DNA from: Yamagishiella unicocca | Taxonomy: Eukaryota > Chlorophyta > Chlorophyceae > Chlamydomonadales > Volvocaceae | Length of the DNA stretch: 64,000 nt | Direction of reading: 5' to 3' | Assembly (NCBI GenBank): GCA_003116995.1 | Contig: BDSL01000132.1 | Location: forward strand, 62,001-126,000 | Shown here: positions 1 through 12,600 of the stretch, piece after piece | Layout: each line of letters opens with the position of its first letter | Numbering within the stretch: position 1 is the stretch's first letter | Program-made: the position numbers and the translations under genes | The notes under the pieces: model-generated | The model's database searches: none | What the model was told of the DNA's origin: nothing | What the model saw: the letters and a program-made list of their open reading frames with translations, nothing else

Positions 1-51
1 AGCGAGCTGGGGGAAAGCTTCTACCTCCAAGCACCACCCAACATAGCAGGG

Positions 52-110
52 CACGGCACGGCACGGCACGGCACAGCACGGCACGGCACAGCACGGCACG
101 GCACGGCACA
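52..110. repeat. (GGCAC)n microsatellite
   Basis: About twelve units of the pentamer ggcac, with occasional ggcac to agcac changes. Simple-sequence DNA with no coding reading. Confidence 0.85.
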
Positions 111-194
111 CCCACATGCACGCAGCGGCCCAGCCGGGAAGTAGCAAGCGACGCAAAGCCTTCCCGACGTAGACAATAGCTCCCTCGCTCCCGC

Positions 195-1295
195 CTAACA
201 CAACAACCGACTGCCACCCACCAAAGAGTCATGATACACGCCGTGCGCGAGGGCAGCGCTGACGCCCCTGGAGCCGTCCAGTGACCACACCACCTTCCGC
301 ATTGGCAGGTTGCACCCCTCGCACATCACCGCCGCAAACTGCTTTGCGACGCTGACGCTCATCAGCGACGACGACGACGCTCTGTTCTGCAACCCGCAAC
401 CCGCGCTGCTGTCGTGTGCGTCGGGGGGGACCTCGCTGCTGGGCGTGTAGGAGCTACGCCGCTTGCTGCTGCTACTGCGCCGGCGGCTGCGGCCTCCGCC
501 TCCGCCCGCGGCCAGCACAGCTGCGCGGTAAAAGGGGCTCATCCGGCTTGCGCTCCAGCCCTTAGGCGTGACCTTGCTGTCGTACACAGCTCCGCTGTCG
601 GAGGCCGTACGGTCCCCTTCCCCGGCTGCTGACGCGCCGCCATCGGTGTTGAGATGAACACGGGTCAAAGCCCGGGCGGCACTCGCTCCGGGGCCACTTG
701 AGGCGCGCTTCCGCGAGCGGGCGGGCAGCTTGCTCGCAGGGCTGCCGCTGATGTTTAGGCTGATGCTTAGGAAGAGCGCCCGCAAGGATGTACGGCGACC
801 CCGAGCGCTCTCGCTACTTGTGACGGCCCTCTTGGCCAGTGGAAACACCCCCGCCGTTGATGTGACGGCCGTCGCCGGTGACGAAGGCGACGGTTGCTGC
901 GTTTGCGCCATAAAGACCCTGGCAGATGCCAAGCGGGCCCTTGCCAGTGGTGGTGCTGCGTTCGAATGGCAGACGCCCGGCTCGCGCTGGCCGGGTGGTC
1001 CGGCCGGGGGCTCCAGGAAAGGTGGATCAACAGGCAGAGCTGCTTTCACCAAAAGGCCTTGGACAGGCGACCCAGACTCGAACGGACGCGTGGCAGCAAC
1101 GGCGGTGGAGCCGGTGGTGGCGGCGGCGGTGGTAACTGAATGGCCTCCGTCGCCGCCGGAGCAGCTGGGCCTAGGCGGCGCCGCCGGATGGCGGAGTGTA
1201 GGTGGCGGCGCCCTTGCGGCGGCTGTAGGATGCGAGGGCGAAATACCACGAGTACACGCGGGGCGAGAGCTTCGGATGCGAGGGCGGAATACCAC
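195..1295 (-). CDS. Possible 3'-terminal exon of an unrecognised gene
   Basis: An open minus-strand frame of 366 codons ends in a stop at 195. It has no ATG at its upstream end (the first codon is GTG), so if real it is a downstream exon whose 5' parts lie further right. The translation is Ser/Ala/Arg-rich with low-complexity runs, and its C-terminal third (for example VYDSKVTPKGWSASRM and a Cys-x2-Cys pair near the end) looks more protein-like than the other frames. No domain is recognised. The high GC content produces long chance frames, so this may be spurious. A 46-bp tandem duplication lies inside it. Confidence 0.3.
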   Translation of the reverse strand: MVFRPRIRSSRPACTRGISPSHPTAAARAPPPTLRHPAAPPRPSCSGGDGGHSVTTAAATTGSTAVAATRPFESGSPVQGLLVKAALPVDPPFLEPPAGPPGQREPGVCHSNAAPPLARARLASARVFMAQTQQPSPSSPATAVTSTAGVFPLAKRAVTSSESARGRRTSLRALFLSISLNISGSPASKLPARSRKRASSGPGASAARALTRVHLNTDGGASAAGEGDRTASDSGAVYDSKVTPKGWSASRMSPFYRAAVLAAGGGGGRSRRRSSSSKRRSSYTPSSEVPPDAHDSSAGCGLQNRASSSSLMSVSVAKQFAAVMCEGCNLPMRKVVWSLDGSRGVSAALAHGVYHDSLVGGSRLLC

Positions 1296-1320
1296 GAGTA
1301 CACGCGGGGTGAGAGCTTCG
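1228..1320. repeat. 46-bp direct tandem duplication
   Basis: Two adjacent copies starting at 1228 and 1274, each containing ataccacgagtacacgcggg, with two or three differences between them. A period of 46 is not a multiple of three, so it would shift the frame of any exon containing it. Confidence 0.85.
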
Positions 1321-2150
1321 GTGCAGGTAAGAGTGGGCCATAGCCAGGAATGGCGGCGTCAATCCGGTGCATAGCTAGTCGCGGGGGGCGCGCGGGGGGG
1401 GGCGCCTCAGCACAGTGGTCGGTGTCGCTCGATCGCGGGGGGTACCTCGCTCGGTGGGGGCCGCGCGCAGTGGTGTCAGTCGGCGTGGGAGAGCTGCTGG
1501 CATATGGTGAGAGAAACCCGGTGGCAAGCAAGCAGGCGGCGTGCATGGTGTATGCCACGTTGGTACGTATGTATTTAGATACGGCGGCCACGCGCGGCAG
1601 CGGCCGATCAGCAATCACGGAGGTCAGATGCCACCGCCGCCACCGCATTTACCTCCACCGGCACTACTGTTGTGCTGACGCCTTGATGAGCGAGCAGCAG
1701 GGCGGGCAAGCGGATGTCCATCCACGTAGTAGCGCGTGCCCAGCAATATACACCACCCGCACATACATACATACATACACAATACATCACCCCCGCCGGC
1801 CCCCGCTAGCTTAGGTGCCGCAACGCCGCCGGAGCTGTGGCCGCGCACGATTAGCATACGTTTGCTAGCTCAGCGCCGTTAGATGCAATGTATGTGCAGC
1901 GGCTGCCATGGAGGATGCCGGGGGTACGGCACCTTGAGGGAGCACACCCAAAGCCGTGTCCAAAGCAAGCCTGCCTTCCTTGGCCTATATAGGCCTCATT
2001 TACGATCCTCTTATTTGTCGGTTCAGGGGTCGCGCCTCGCTCTGCCCCCCCCCCCATGGATGGTGCTGCCGTACGCACCCGGAAGCCCAACAGGCTGGTC
2101 CGCCTGCCTCGACGATGCGGTCATCCTTGAAGCTGCTGCAAGGGGCCGGG

Positions 2151-2233
2151 GGCGGCCCTGGCTCTCGCTGCGCCCTCCCTGGAGTGGGCGGCCCTGGCTC
2201 TCGGTGCGCCCTCCCTGGAGCGGGCGGCCCTGG
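2151..2233. repeat. 36-bp minisatellite, 2.3 copies
   Basis: Copies start at 2151, 2187 and 2223 and each begins ggcggccctgg. The period of exactly 36 preserves a reading frame, but no gene is assigned here. Confidence 0.8.
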
Positions 2234-2588
2234 TCTGCGGCGGTGGCGTCCAGGGACTCATCACCCTCCGCGCGCCGGCCGCCCGCTGCTGCTGCGCTGA
2301 CGTCCCGGCAGCTGGTGGGTACGACGTATGTTGGCTCCAACGGCTGCGTAGGAGCAGGTCGCAGAGTGCCGGCTGGCGGCACTTGTAGTACACCTGGGGG
2401 GTTGCAAAAAAGGACCGGTTCCTCGACGTGGGCAGTGTAGCTGGCGCATAGGCTTCGAACGTCTGGACGCGCGCACATGACATGACTGTGCACGGGGGTG
2501 GACGCCCGATGACGCGAGCATGCGAGCATGCAGCGGCACGTATGCAGAGCGTGACCAGGGATGACGCCGCGCGAACGCACTTACTTAC

Positions 2589-2838
2589 CCTTCCAGCACC
2601 TGCCTGCCCCGCCCTTGCCGACGCCTTCCAGCATGCGCCGCAACTTGACGGGATCCAGGGAAAAAATGTGCCGCAGCACTTCTTCGCCGGTCCTTTTCGC
2701 GGGACTGTTCGACTGCCCAAGTGGAACATGGCAGTCGATGCCTGGAGTTTGATTTCCAAGGTATTGTCTAGACGATGGGTTTTGGTGGAGAACCCGGAAG
2801 TCGCGCAGAGAGAAGACTGTGATAACAGTGGAACTCAC
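2589..2838 (-). CDS. Possible internal exon, minus strand
   Basis: The minus-strand frame reads into EEVLRHIFSLDPVKLRRML followed by GVGKG, an amphipathic stretch unlike chance frames nearby, and then meets a strong 5' splice consensus (GGTAAGTAAG) so that the exon would end at 2589. The 3' splice site is unclear; the exon probably starts somewhere between 2745 and 2838. It could be upstream of the possible exon at 195-1295 in the same gene. The opposite strand carries an ATG frame (2482-2895) followed by TGTAA at about 2908, the usual volvocine polyadenylation signal, so a plus-strand gene is the main alternative. Family unknown. Confidence 0.2.
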
Positions 2839-2895
2839 TTGAAGGACCTGGCGGCAAGGCAGCCCCCCGTGTGTGCAATAAAATGTGCCCAGTGA

Positions 2896-4344
2896 ATGAT
2901 GGTATGTGTAAATTGGAAGCAGTTATCGTTTCGTCTTGAAGTAAGTGCAATTTCGGTCAGTTTAGCGACGTAACAAAACCAGCCCGCGCCACAATAAGAT
3001 GACGCAGAACCCTTACCAAGGAATCTCTTAGTTCATGACTCGTCGTGCACGCTAAATCCTGTAGTAAAGACCAGCGAGACCAATCGTATATTCGTGCTTG
3101 TACGCGCAACTTGCATGTCGCCGGATTCAGCTTACATCTCATCATCAGCTTACCTCGAGACATCCGTGTGTGGTACAGGACGACGGCAGAAGCGACTTTG
3201 GAGCAGCTGTTGCAATGCCTTGCAAGTCTTGCTTGGCAGTTGGACGGCCTGGGCGCAGGCCAGCAGCGTCCGGCTGCTTTGATTTCCTATGTTTATCGTC
3301 TAGGGCATTTTTTCCGCAAAAAAATCCCAAAATGCTTCCAAAGCACCATTCAACCATTGATGCACGCGGGTGTAAGGCATCCGCTGGGGTAGCGACCTTG
3401 CCACCTTGCCGGGGTAGCGACTACATAAGCCATTGGATTTCTCTTCCTCACTGGAACGAATTACATGCTCTATACTTGCTGCCGTCGGCCGGTTTCGCAC
3501 GTCGACCGTAATTCTAACCGAGGTTACATAAAAACCTGACGATTGGAGAAGCAGGACAACCTAACATTAACGTATTAGCGGCGCGACTAGGATCATCTTT
3601 TCACATACCGAATGGCGAATACTGGTAGGATGAATGGCGATTGGATAGGCCGCCGCGGTGGGAAAATGCGTGCATTCATTTTTCCGAAAGCTTTGCGTCA
3701 GATGATATAACTTCAACAATGTATTGGCTTCGACTTCTAGTAGTTTGCGGCACCAGGGCACCTGGTTCGCGTGTGTGTGCGTACATCATAAGTAATGACA
3801 CTGCCGAACGTACGTGATGATCCTCGAGCACAGTCCTGCCTCGCCCCCTTTTTACAGACGTTACAGTGCCGCTTCTGTGCAGAACAGGCATAACATTCGG
3901 CTTTTTAATAATAAGACCTCCTTGGCTTTAGCCCCCCGTTGGGTTGGAGTTGTATATTACAATGTCCCCAAGCCCGGGCGAATCCACGACAAGAGGAAGG
4001 GCCCATGCCAGGCCTCACCATACGACAGCCAGGGCTGAACCCAGCAGACGCCCCGAAGAGAACAGGAAAGCCTCGAAAGGCACAAAAACGCCATCCCGCC
4101 CAAACAGCTGCCAAGGCACAACAGCCCAGCCATCCGCCAGGCCCCTACCACAAAACGAACGCACAACCCGCACGAAACAGCGACAATAAAAAAAACCCGG
4201 GAAGAGCAGCCCAAAAAGGGAGCCGGTAAGTGGCAGGGGGACGAACCTGGAACAGCCCCAACCTAACCCACACGGACGTGCCAAGCAACCACCGAGCAAC
4301 CAGCAAAAGGAATATTAGCACAAAAGGGCATTCCAAAAACGTAA
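2896..4344. other. No gene recognised
   Basis: AT-richer sequence without a convincing exon. From about 3960 to 4270 the plus strand is strongly A/C-biased and the minus strand G/T-biased, resembling the compositionally odd blocks at 5.7-6.1 kb and 15.1-15.4 kb; this may be a diverged repeat copy. Confidence 0.5.
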
Positions 4345-4349
4345 ATAGG

Positions 4350-4382
4350 GACGTCACAAGATGGTACATAATATGTGACGTC
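4350..4382. repeat. Inverted repeat ending in a TGACGTCA palindrome
   Basis: gacgtcac at 4350-4357 and gtgacgtc at 4375-4382 form 8-bp inverted arms around a 17-bp AT-rich spacer. The right arm belongs to a longer perfect palindrome, gtgacgtcac. It could be a protein-binding site or a small element end; no adjacent gene supports either. Confidence 0.5.
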
Positions 4383-4844
4383 ACAGTAACTCTTAATCCC
4401 AGACGATCCCAGGTGAAAAAGAGGGGCCCATGTCCGTGGCGTGACCGTAATTTTAGGAAGACAGTGCTGATGGGCTGCCCAGGTGTGAACGAACGATGAT
4501 CCACAACGATCAACGGCTCCTTCATGTCCCAGGTCCCTTGCGTGTCGGCGTGCTTCAAAGGAATATGCTCAGTCCCTGCACACGCCAATACAACTTCTTA
4601 TCATCAACTAATGATCAGGAAGTGTGGGTATGTTACGGGATGGACAGACGGCCGCGGACGGACATGGTCTCCCCTTCTTGTCCTGGCTTGAGGACACATG
4701 CAACGTCCTGAAAACAGTGTGGAGTGACACCGCGAACTGACACCGTACGTGCATCACTAGGAATCCCTCGCGCGCAGCTGACTGCTGCAGTTGCTGATTC
4801 TGGCCCGTCTGCAGGGCTTTCATCAGCTAGGTATGCTGGATGGG

Positions 4845-5045
4845 GTGGGTTGCTGTCGGGGCCACCCACCTGTTCCTCCGTGTGGTTGGTGGTCGCTTGC
4901 GGTGCGCTGGCTGAGCACTGGATGCCCTGGGGTGCCTGAGCGCGCGGGCTGGGGATTGGGCCCTTGGCATTGGGTCCACACGCGACAAGAGGTGTCGGCT
5001 TCCGCGAAGCCGGAAAAAGGGCGGGGCCCCTCTGCATCCGTACGG
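4845..5045 (+). repeat. Dispersed repeat family D1, copy 1
   Basis: Shares an ordered series of blocks with the minus strand of about 17,020-17,260: gtcggggcca, then ccacc, then ctccgtgt, then tggttggtggtcg. The two copies are diverged and lie in opposite orientation 12 kb apart. Probably a decayed mobile element; no ORF survives. Confidence 0.55.
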
Positions 5046-5934
5046 GCCAGTTGCTTGTGTAGAGCACGAGTGATCACTGCGGGCCGGTTGCTTAGCCGGG
5101 TGTGTGACAACAGCAGGGTTGTTTCGCCACGCAAGGATAGGAACCACCTTGACAGAAACGTAAGAGAAAGCCAACATTAATTGCCTGCATGCGCCAATTC
5201 CGGGTGCACGCCGCATGGTCAGTACGGTGAGACGCCAGCCGACGTGCCGTTGCCGTGGAAGGCCAGAGCGTTGCCTAACATAATCGGAGTGCTCGGAGTG
5301 CCTCCTCGCTCGAAGGTCCCGATCGGTTGGTTTACGATAGTAGTAGCGCAGGTCATAAAACGAAACGGCTAGCCTGTTCTGCATAAAGCGCAAAGATGCT
5401 CGGCCCGGCAAGCCGCAACCCGTTGCTTTATTTCATATGAAGTATAATGCGAAAGGCGTTGCTTTGACCGCGGCCTTCTTCCATGGAGACCGTGAAACTC
5501 ATTCTCGCTCAAAAGATTTTTGGTTGCCAAAGTAGGGTTAGGGTGTAATAGAGGATGCATAAGGCTACTGAAATATGGTTACAGTTAGGCGTCTTATAAT
5601 GTTTTCAACACTTCCACGGACGGATTCCGTTCGGAGCTACGGCGACGGACATTGGCAATCCTACAGGGCGGGGCCCCCGAGACGCTTCGCGCTGGGGCCC
5701 CGTCCAAAAAACGTTTCTGTTGGCCGGAGGGACCGTGTTGGTGGGTGCTTGCGTGGTTCTGCGTTTTCCCGGTCCTCTTGGCCTTGGTTTGTTGGGACTG
5801 GCCGTCGTGCTGACGTTCCCTTCGCTGGCCGGCCGTTCGGGTGGGGCGTTTTTCCTTTGTGGGTGGTGCCTGGGCCGCCGGGGGTTTCTGTCCCCAGCCC
5901 GTCGGTCCCACTAGGCTGTCTGGTCCCACTAGGT
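5046..5934. other. No gene recognised
   Basis: Neither strand shows a convincing exon. The sequence from about 5680 rightwards becomes G/T-rich on the plus strand and leads into a D2 repeat copy. Confidence 0.45.
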
Positions 5935-6060
5935 TCCCTGCGGGGTGCCTTGAGGGATCTGGGTTGTGTTTTTTGTCGGGGCCCCGCCGCCCTCTTGGGC
6001 GCGACGAACGGGGTTTCCTGTCTTCCCCTGTGTTGGGACGTCTGCTGCTGGCTGCTTCTC
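5935..6060 (+). repeat. Dispersed repeat family D2, copy 1
   Basis: The plus strand here matches the minus strand at about 15,150-15,260: ggtgcct, tgggttgt, a T-run, then cggggccccgccg, then cggggtttc. Both copies are G/T-rich on the matching strand. Likely remnants of one mobile element family. Confidence 0.5.
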
Positions 6061-6760
6061 GCTGGCTTCTCGTACGCTCAGGTATCGGCATGCGGCCCCC
6101 TCTTGTCCTGGGCTAGCCCGGCTTGCGCACGTAACGCCCTGCAATTATCTATTCATTACTATTAGTCGAGTGTTGTTGAGCACAAAGGAACATAGTCACT
6201 TATGGCTGTACCGCCGTGTGCGCCGTGCGCCCGCTCACGCCACGGACGATATCGATCGCTGGACTAATAACGAGCTGCATACGCTGCCAGATATGTAGAC
6301 AATCTGAAGTCATTATATAGCTGGCCCATGGCTGGCCCCCACGGAAGGCAGGAGTCCTGCCAGCACACGCATGATCGGCCAGCAGGGTCCATCACACTCA
6401 TCATCGCCAGGCAGCAGCAGCCTGCAGCAGCGAGCCAAAATCAGTGACTGAACGAGAAACATACTATACGCCAGCTGCGCTAGCCAGCGCTAGCGGCCTT
6501 AACGCTGGTAATAAGTTGTTACAGTGACCTCAAAAATGACCTCAACAACAATAATACGATGGTTGCATCGTTGCGGCGCTTCACTGGTTCGTCGGTTGCT
6601 GGGCTGTTAGGTTGGTTGGTGGTCAGTTCCTGATAGGGGAGCCTCTAGTGCAAATTCCCCCTGGGGTACTGGCTGCTGCTCTGTGTGCCTACGGCCTGTC
6701 GCTTTGGTGTTCTAGTGGTTTGCCTTTGTTCCGGTGCATGTCGGTCTTTGTTTCCTCCGT
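6061..6760. other. No gene recognised
   Basis: Mixed-composition sequence without a supported exon, tRNA or repeat. Confidence 0.4.
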
Positions 6761-6820
6761 CTTTCTCAGTGTCAGCCGATGCGCCCGATGGTTCTACCTC
6801 TTGGTCTGTAACCGTTACAA
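6761..6820 (+). repeat. Dispersed repeat family D3, copy 1
   Basis: A segment of about 60 bp containing cagtgtcag, then cgatgcgcccgatgg, then ttggtctgtaaccgttaca. It recurs in the same orientation at 38,101-38,160 and 40,194-40,268. Confidence 0.6.
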
Positions 6821-7299
6821 GAAAAATACGAAGTTATAGTATGTGGGTCCCTGGTGGTTCGCAATAAGCAAGTAATATGAACATAAGGTGTTGCGGAATC
6901 CGCAATCCCAGGGAACAAACTGGCCCATCTGGACCCGTACGGCCAAAGCGACATGTATGTATGTTAGGTTAGGCCGCCCGGAAGGACAATGGCTTGCGGA
7001 CATCGATGAATGACCGCTCCGGTGATCTCCGAGCCCGGCAAGGTAGGAAGAGGTGCCGAGGGCGTACTGCCCAACACGGAAAGAGATGGAACCCCACAAC
7101 TAACAAGATAATGATGACAATATGTTAAAGTTTTTATTATCCCGCTGCATCCCACCTGCAGTGATGCTCGAAGGCGCACCAGCAAAGGCGGCCCACGTAT
7201 GTATACAGCATTGAAGAATCTGGGCCAAGTTCATCAGGCGGCCCGGAACATCGGCAACCGGCGAGTAAGATGCCGCCGGCCTCACGCGCACTCTTTCAA

Positions 7300-7830
7300 G
7301 CGAAGTTGCAATGCAAATAACACCAGCTTGCTACTATCCCGCATTGCGGTGTCGTCAGCGACTGGCCCGGTCGCGCAGCGAATTGTACCATGCATCCTAG
7401 GCCACTTCCGCTCAATGACGGATTCTGCAACGGAAAACACACAAACTTGCTATTATCCTGCGTTGCGGTGTCAGCGACCGGCCCGGTCGTGCGTGCAGCC
7501 AATTCTACCGCCATGAGCCACTTCCGCTCTCGTGACGGTTATTGCTAACGAAAAACTTACAAACTTGCTATTACCCGATATTACGGCGTCAGCGACCGGC
7601 CCGCTCGCGCCGCCAATTGTACCGCCAGAAGCCGCTTTCGCTCCCGTGACGGATTCTGTAACGAATAACACACAGACTTGTCATTATCCGGCATTGCGGT
7701 GCCAGCGACCGGCCCGGTCGTGCAGCCAATCCTACCACCCTAAGCCACTTCCGCTCCCGTGACAGATTGTGTAACGAAAACATACAGACTAGCTATTATC
7801 CGGCATCGCGGTGTCAGCGACCGAGGCATA
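7300..7830. repeat. Tandem array, about 115-bp unit, 4.5 copies
   Basis: The landmark cttgctattatcc and its variants start at 7327, 7446, 7564, 7677 and 7789, giving periods of 119, 118, 113 and 112 bp. Each unit continues with a gcggtgtcagcgaccggccc-like block, then a gccacttccgctcc-like block and a gtgacggattctgtaacg-like block. The units are about 80-85 percent alike, so the array is old. No gene lies in it. Confidence 0.9.
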
Positions 7831-9650
7831 AACAGCAGCAGACGGCACCCCAGGAGGACGTATACAACCCTAAGTACCGCCCCCACGCAAGACGGTACCT
7901 GAGATGAGAGTTCGGGTGCCTAACCATTGATGTCTTATCAACAATCGCCGGTTCAATATTGATTCCCAACGGCTTGCTTTTCAGCAAGGTCCGGGGGGAA
8001 CGAAGAGGCAGGGTCTGCTGCTGGGGGGCGGCCCTGGTATGGGAATAGCAGCGTGGATCGCACGTACCCATGTCTACTCGTACTGCTGACAGGACTCAAT
8101 GGATGGTGAAATAAATGTTCTGCCCGGGAAGTGCGGATCCAAGGTCCTGAGGGGGCCTTGTGATATGGGTGGCTGATAAATCAAGGCCAGCAGCGGCGGC
8201 GGGTCCAGAAGCAAGGCGCGCGCTGGCATGCATGCACATGGATAGGGGCCGCAGAGATACCGAGAATCTATCTGCGTAAACAAACAATTGCTATAAGTAA
8301 TGCCTATACAAGTAGCCTTAAGGTCCGAGAGCTGCACGCCGGACGGTATAAACTCCGCCGGGTATTCTTATAAACCACGCCAGCAGCAGGCTCCAGCCGG
8401 AGTCAAAATTTTCGATTATTATTAGTATAAACCTTATTATTGCGGCAGTCCCGTGATAAACATCCGGTCATAAAGCTCTATCTTGGCTTAGATGCTCATG
8501 GATCGACGGGGAAAATGCAGCCTGGCGGGACGGGTGGGGCATCCGCGGGGTAGCCGCCGGCGTACACACCAGTGTCGATGCAGCCCCCAGAAACCCTGAA
8601 ATTGAGAAGAAATGACAGGGTAGGGCAAGACGCGAGTTTTAATGACCTGACTTGATTGTATATGGGTTGCGTGCATATATGTCCATAACCGCAGGCAGGT
8701 AGGGTGGGGCGGCTTGGGGTGGCTCGGGGCTAGCTAGTCAGAACTTTGGGCATACACGTGCGTACGCCGCATACACGTACGGGAATTATTTTGGCAGTAA
8801 TTAATACACACACCGGTTAGCCGGTTACGTGCACGTATGTATGAGTCATAGGTGAACGATTTGCATACATGAATAACGGGCAATTGAAGTAAGTGCCCAG
8901 GACCAGCTGTCTGCGGGCTGCTGCCGTGCTGATGATTGGCACCCGCCGTGCGATCTCCTACCATACTGGTTGGTATCGTACGTGCACAGAGGCACGCATG
9001 GAGCAATGCGGGCAGTGAATAGGCGTCACACACATGCAATCTTTGGTTACCGATTTGAATACATGAATAACGAGCAATACGTATGATTCGGCATATATAG
9101 TACCCAAGACCAGCTGCTGTCTGCGGGCTGACGGATTTGGAACCCATGCGTGCTCCTATCTATCTATCGGCGGCGGTACCGTGCACGGACCCATCCACGG
9201 GCAGCACACGCCCGCGCCTTTAGGTGGATGGAACAATATACATACATATACGTACTTTACCGTTTGCAGCCTCCTAGCTTTATAGCCGTTTATTTGGTAA
9301 ACTTATATACCTAGGAGCGAGCCGGTTTTATGGCCGCCCTTGCTGCTGCTGTGTGCATTGCATGCACGTAACCTAACCGCCTCGCTCCTGCCTCCGGCGG
9401 CTAGCGGGTAGTTCACTTCTTATGCATGCACGTATGTAACCGGATAGCCGGCGGTCGGTGCGTGCCCCACCTACCTCCCTTAAAGTAGTACGTACGTAAG
9501 GGCACGCACGCCCTATGGCAGTCCGGCCCAGTGTTACCCTGGCTGACGGACCCAGGGTAATCCCTCCCTCAGCTCGCCCGGTAACGAACCCTGCCCGGTA
9601 ACCCTGCCGTACGGCTCAGACGCGTCAGGCACGGCCGTGTGCGGGATCAC
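7831..9650. other. No gene recognised
   Basis: Lies downstream of the 3' end of the minus-strand gene at 9651-13161. It contains many catgcacgtatgta-type alternations and two similar stretches (about 8860-8925 and 9050-9130, sharing catgaataacg and accagctg with ctgcgggctg). No minus-strand TGTAA signal was found within 600 bp of the gene's stop. Confidence 0.45.
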
Positions 9651-12600
9651 TTACGGTGCGAACATCTGATACTCCAGGCTGAACATCTTGGCCTTCTTCT
9701 CGAGGCAGAGCTCTCCGGGGATGTCGCGGGCTTTTGACATGGCCGTGGGGTTGTTCTGCACGCATTTCCAACAACAGCAGGTAGGGAGTCGGCCGTAAGC
9801 AAGGTACGTGCGCGTGCGTAGGAAGTGCAAATCCGGTTCCGACGAACGTACAGCTTTCCGAGAACTATAACCGCACTCAACTATCTAGCTATATCCGATG
9901 CTTCCCAGCCTTTTAGATAGCTAGACTACGTACGTGCTTCCAAGAACGAACCGCACTTAACTAAATGCTTCATTCCCACGCACTTATTAGCACCACTGCG
10001 CTAGCTAACCTACCACCAACTTCTTGCATTCCTTGTAGCCTTTGTTGCGCTTCATTGTAGACTCGGCTATCATTGGCTCGAAGAACGTAATCTTTCCATC
10101 GTACATGCCGTAGATCTGTCAGCAGCAGCACGTATGTAAGGCAGCAGCCGATCGGGTTTAGAACCATGTATTCGGTCAGGCATACATACATTAATGGGCG
10201 AGTCAGCTAGCTAGTAATGGGATGATACTCTTTACGACGCTGTGTCGCCGATCGACCGATTAGGGGGGAACCTATCGCTACACTTCAGCCAAAAGACGGA
10301 GTCAGAACAAGCAAGGACGAACGAATCCACTCAAGGCGTCATACATATCGATGCAGACATACAGAATCTCGTCATGTCAGCGGAAGGCGGATATACATAA
10401 TGTCGCCTTTTAGGGCCGATAAACCTACATTGGTAAAGTTGAAATGGCGGGGGGGGTTGAACTCCGGGCTTGACTGCGCGGGTAGAAGAGGTGTGGAAAC
10501 AAAGGAGCGGCGTCAGGCAGGAGTCAGCAGAGGGACGGAGAAGGAGGCCAGGGGCCGTGCATGCATGCAGCACCATTTGTATAGCAGGTCCATCACTACT
10601 CCCACCAAAATTAAGTGATTGAAGTGATTGCCGCGCGCTACGGCTACCTACAAGGCCCTTCCACGATCCCCGAGAGCAGTTGTCGGTCGGCCGCCGTACG
10701 TTGCGTGCTAAGTAACGAATCGAAGCTACGTAAGCCTGCCGCCGCCGCCGGTCTCCCCCTGCTGCGCTGGCTGCCGTGCTGCCTGACGTAGTAACTGGCT
10801 GGCTGGCTGGAGCCTTCATTCACCTAGGACCGACCCATATATATTAATTCGCTCTAGATGTATCTCAGGCGGTCCTGCGTGCAACCCGGCGGCCACTTTA
10901 CTCACGAAGTCAAAAAGGTGTGAGCCCATCTGTGCAGCAGATGAGGATGTTGGAAATAAAGGAGGCAGGGAGGGGTTGGGGCAGGGAGGGGGTTATTAAC
11001 GGTTTATTAATTGGTTCGTTATTAGTTGGCGTTTCCGAGATGCATCTATCTCCTACGTACGTAGCTACGCTAGCTGGGCGGGGTCGCATGCATACATGCT
11101 TAAGTCCACCAGAAACTCTGCCGCCGACGCCACGCGACGCACGCACGAAAGCAGCGGCGGCGGCTGCTCACCCCCCAGGCGAAGTTGCCAATTTGGGTGA
11201 TGGGGCCGTTGACGTTGCCCGGCCAGCACGATGAAGGAATGGGCATGAACGCCTTGTTGAAGGTCGAGTTGCTGCTACCCATGCAGGGGCCGTAGCTCTC
11301 GCTGTTAAACTCCTGCTTCCACCAGTAGTCGTACGAATTGAGCATAAAGTGGAAGTCAAAGTGCGGCACGTCGTACACACCTGCACACGAAAGCCGGAGA
11401 ACGTACGGAACGAAGAGCGAGGGGTACGCGCATGCGTTATTAGAAGGCAAGCAAGGAAGGTAGGACGCAATTGCAAGCAATGTAATGGGCGGCGGTAGCT
11501 CAAGTAAGTCGTAAGGTTGATTGCCAGGCAATCGATCCAAGCAACCAATTCGAGCGGCACGCACGTAGCTGCTGCTGCCCCTTGCTTGCTGTCCAGCCGC
11601 CATCGGCATCCTCACGTATGAAGTATTGCTGGTTGATTGCTGCACGCAGTGGGCTTCAGGCCAGAAGGTTCTAGAGCCTTACTAGGCGAGCAAATGTGCA
11701 CTCATCAACAACTATTTATAAAGCACGGCGTCGATAGATCGATGCAGCATCAAACTCCTAATAACCCCTACGCACGTAACAGACTCACCAAGCGGAGGAT
11801 GGCCGTTGAAATCGTAGGACAAGTAGAGGAACCTGCCGGCAGCCGAAAAGGACATAAGCCCCCCATCCAGGGAGCGGAAGGAAGTAGATAGTAGTACGTA
11901 TTACAGTAGATAGATAGGCAACAGGAGGTGCCGTGCGTGTTAACGTTGCCTAAAATATCCGTGATCGACGTGCGTTGCTTGTGGCACATTGTGGCTTGTG
12001 GCACAATACTGAAGCTGTTTGGGGTTGGCCGGTCTAAATTTACCGTTGCGCCTTTCTCCCCAATATTGCCCGGATGAATGATTATTTCATGCGGCGGGTC
12101 GGTGAATTCCCACGCGCGGCACAAAAGCAAATGTAGCAGCATTATGTAGCAAATAAATGTAACACTGAGATAGAAGCAGTCGGTGTTATATATATGTGCA
12201 GAGGCGCGTGTGCTGCTGCGCCATCCAGCGCCTACGCATGCAGGCGGCGTATATACGTATTCGTCCGGGCTACGTATGCTGCTACTGGATCCAGCCAGTA
12301 GCCATCCATCTGGATGGCGGACTCACACAAAGGGGTTTGTGCCGACCATGGGGAAGTAGGTGGCTGGGAGCTGGAAAGCGGCGTAGGTGAAGTTGGTGTT
12401 TGGGTCGATAGGAATAACAAGCTCAACCATCCGGGGCAGCTTTGATGCCTTGCGGACGAATCCATCCGTCAGCTCCACGCCCACGGCTACCGGCGGCGTC
12501 AGGGAGTGGTGATCACGTGGCATGCGCACATAAGTCTGCATGTACTCTGAGGGATACTGCGAGCACGACCGAGGATGGAGAGGGAAGGCATGAACTAACG

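Noticed and set aside
7300..7830. CRISPR-like regular spacing
   Set aside because: The whole unit repeats, including the would-be spacers, in eukaryotic-type DNA; it is an ordinary tandem repeat.
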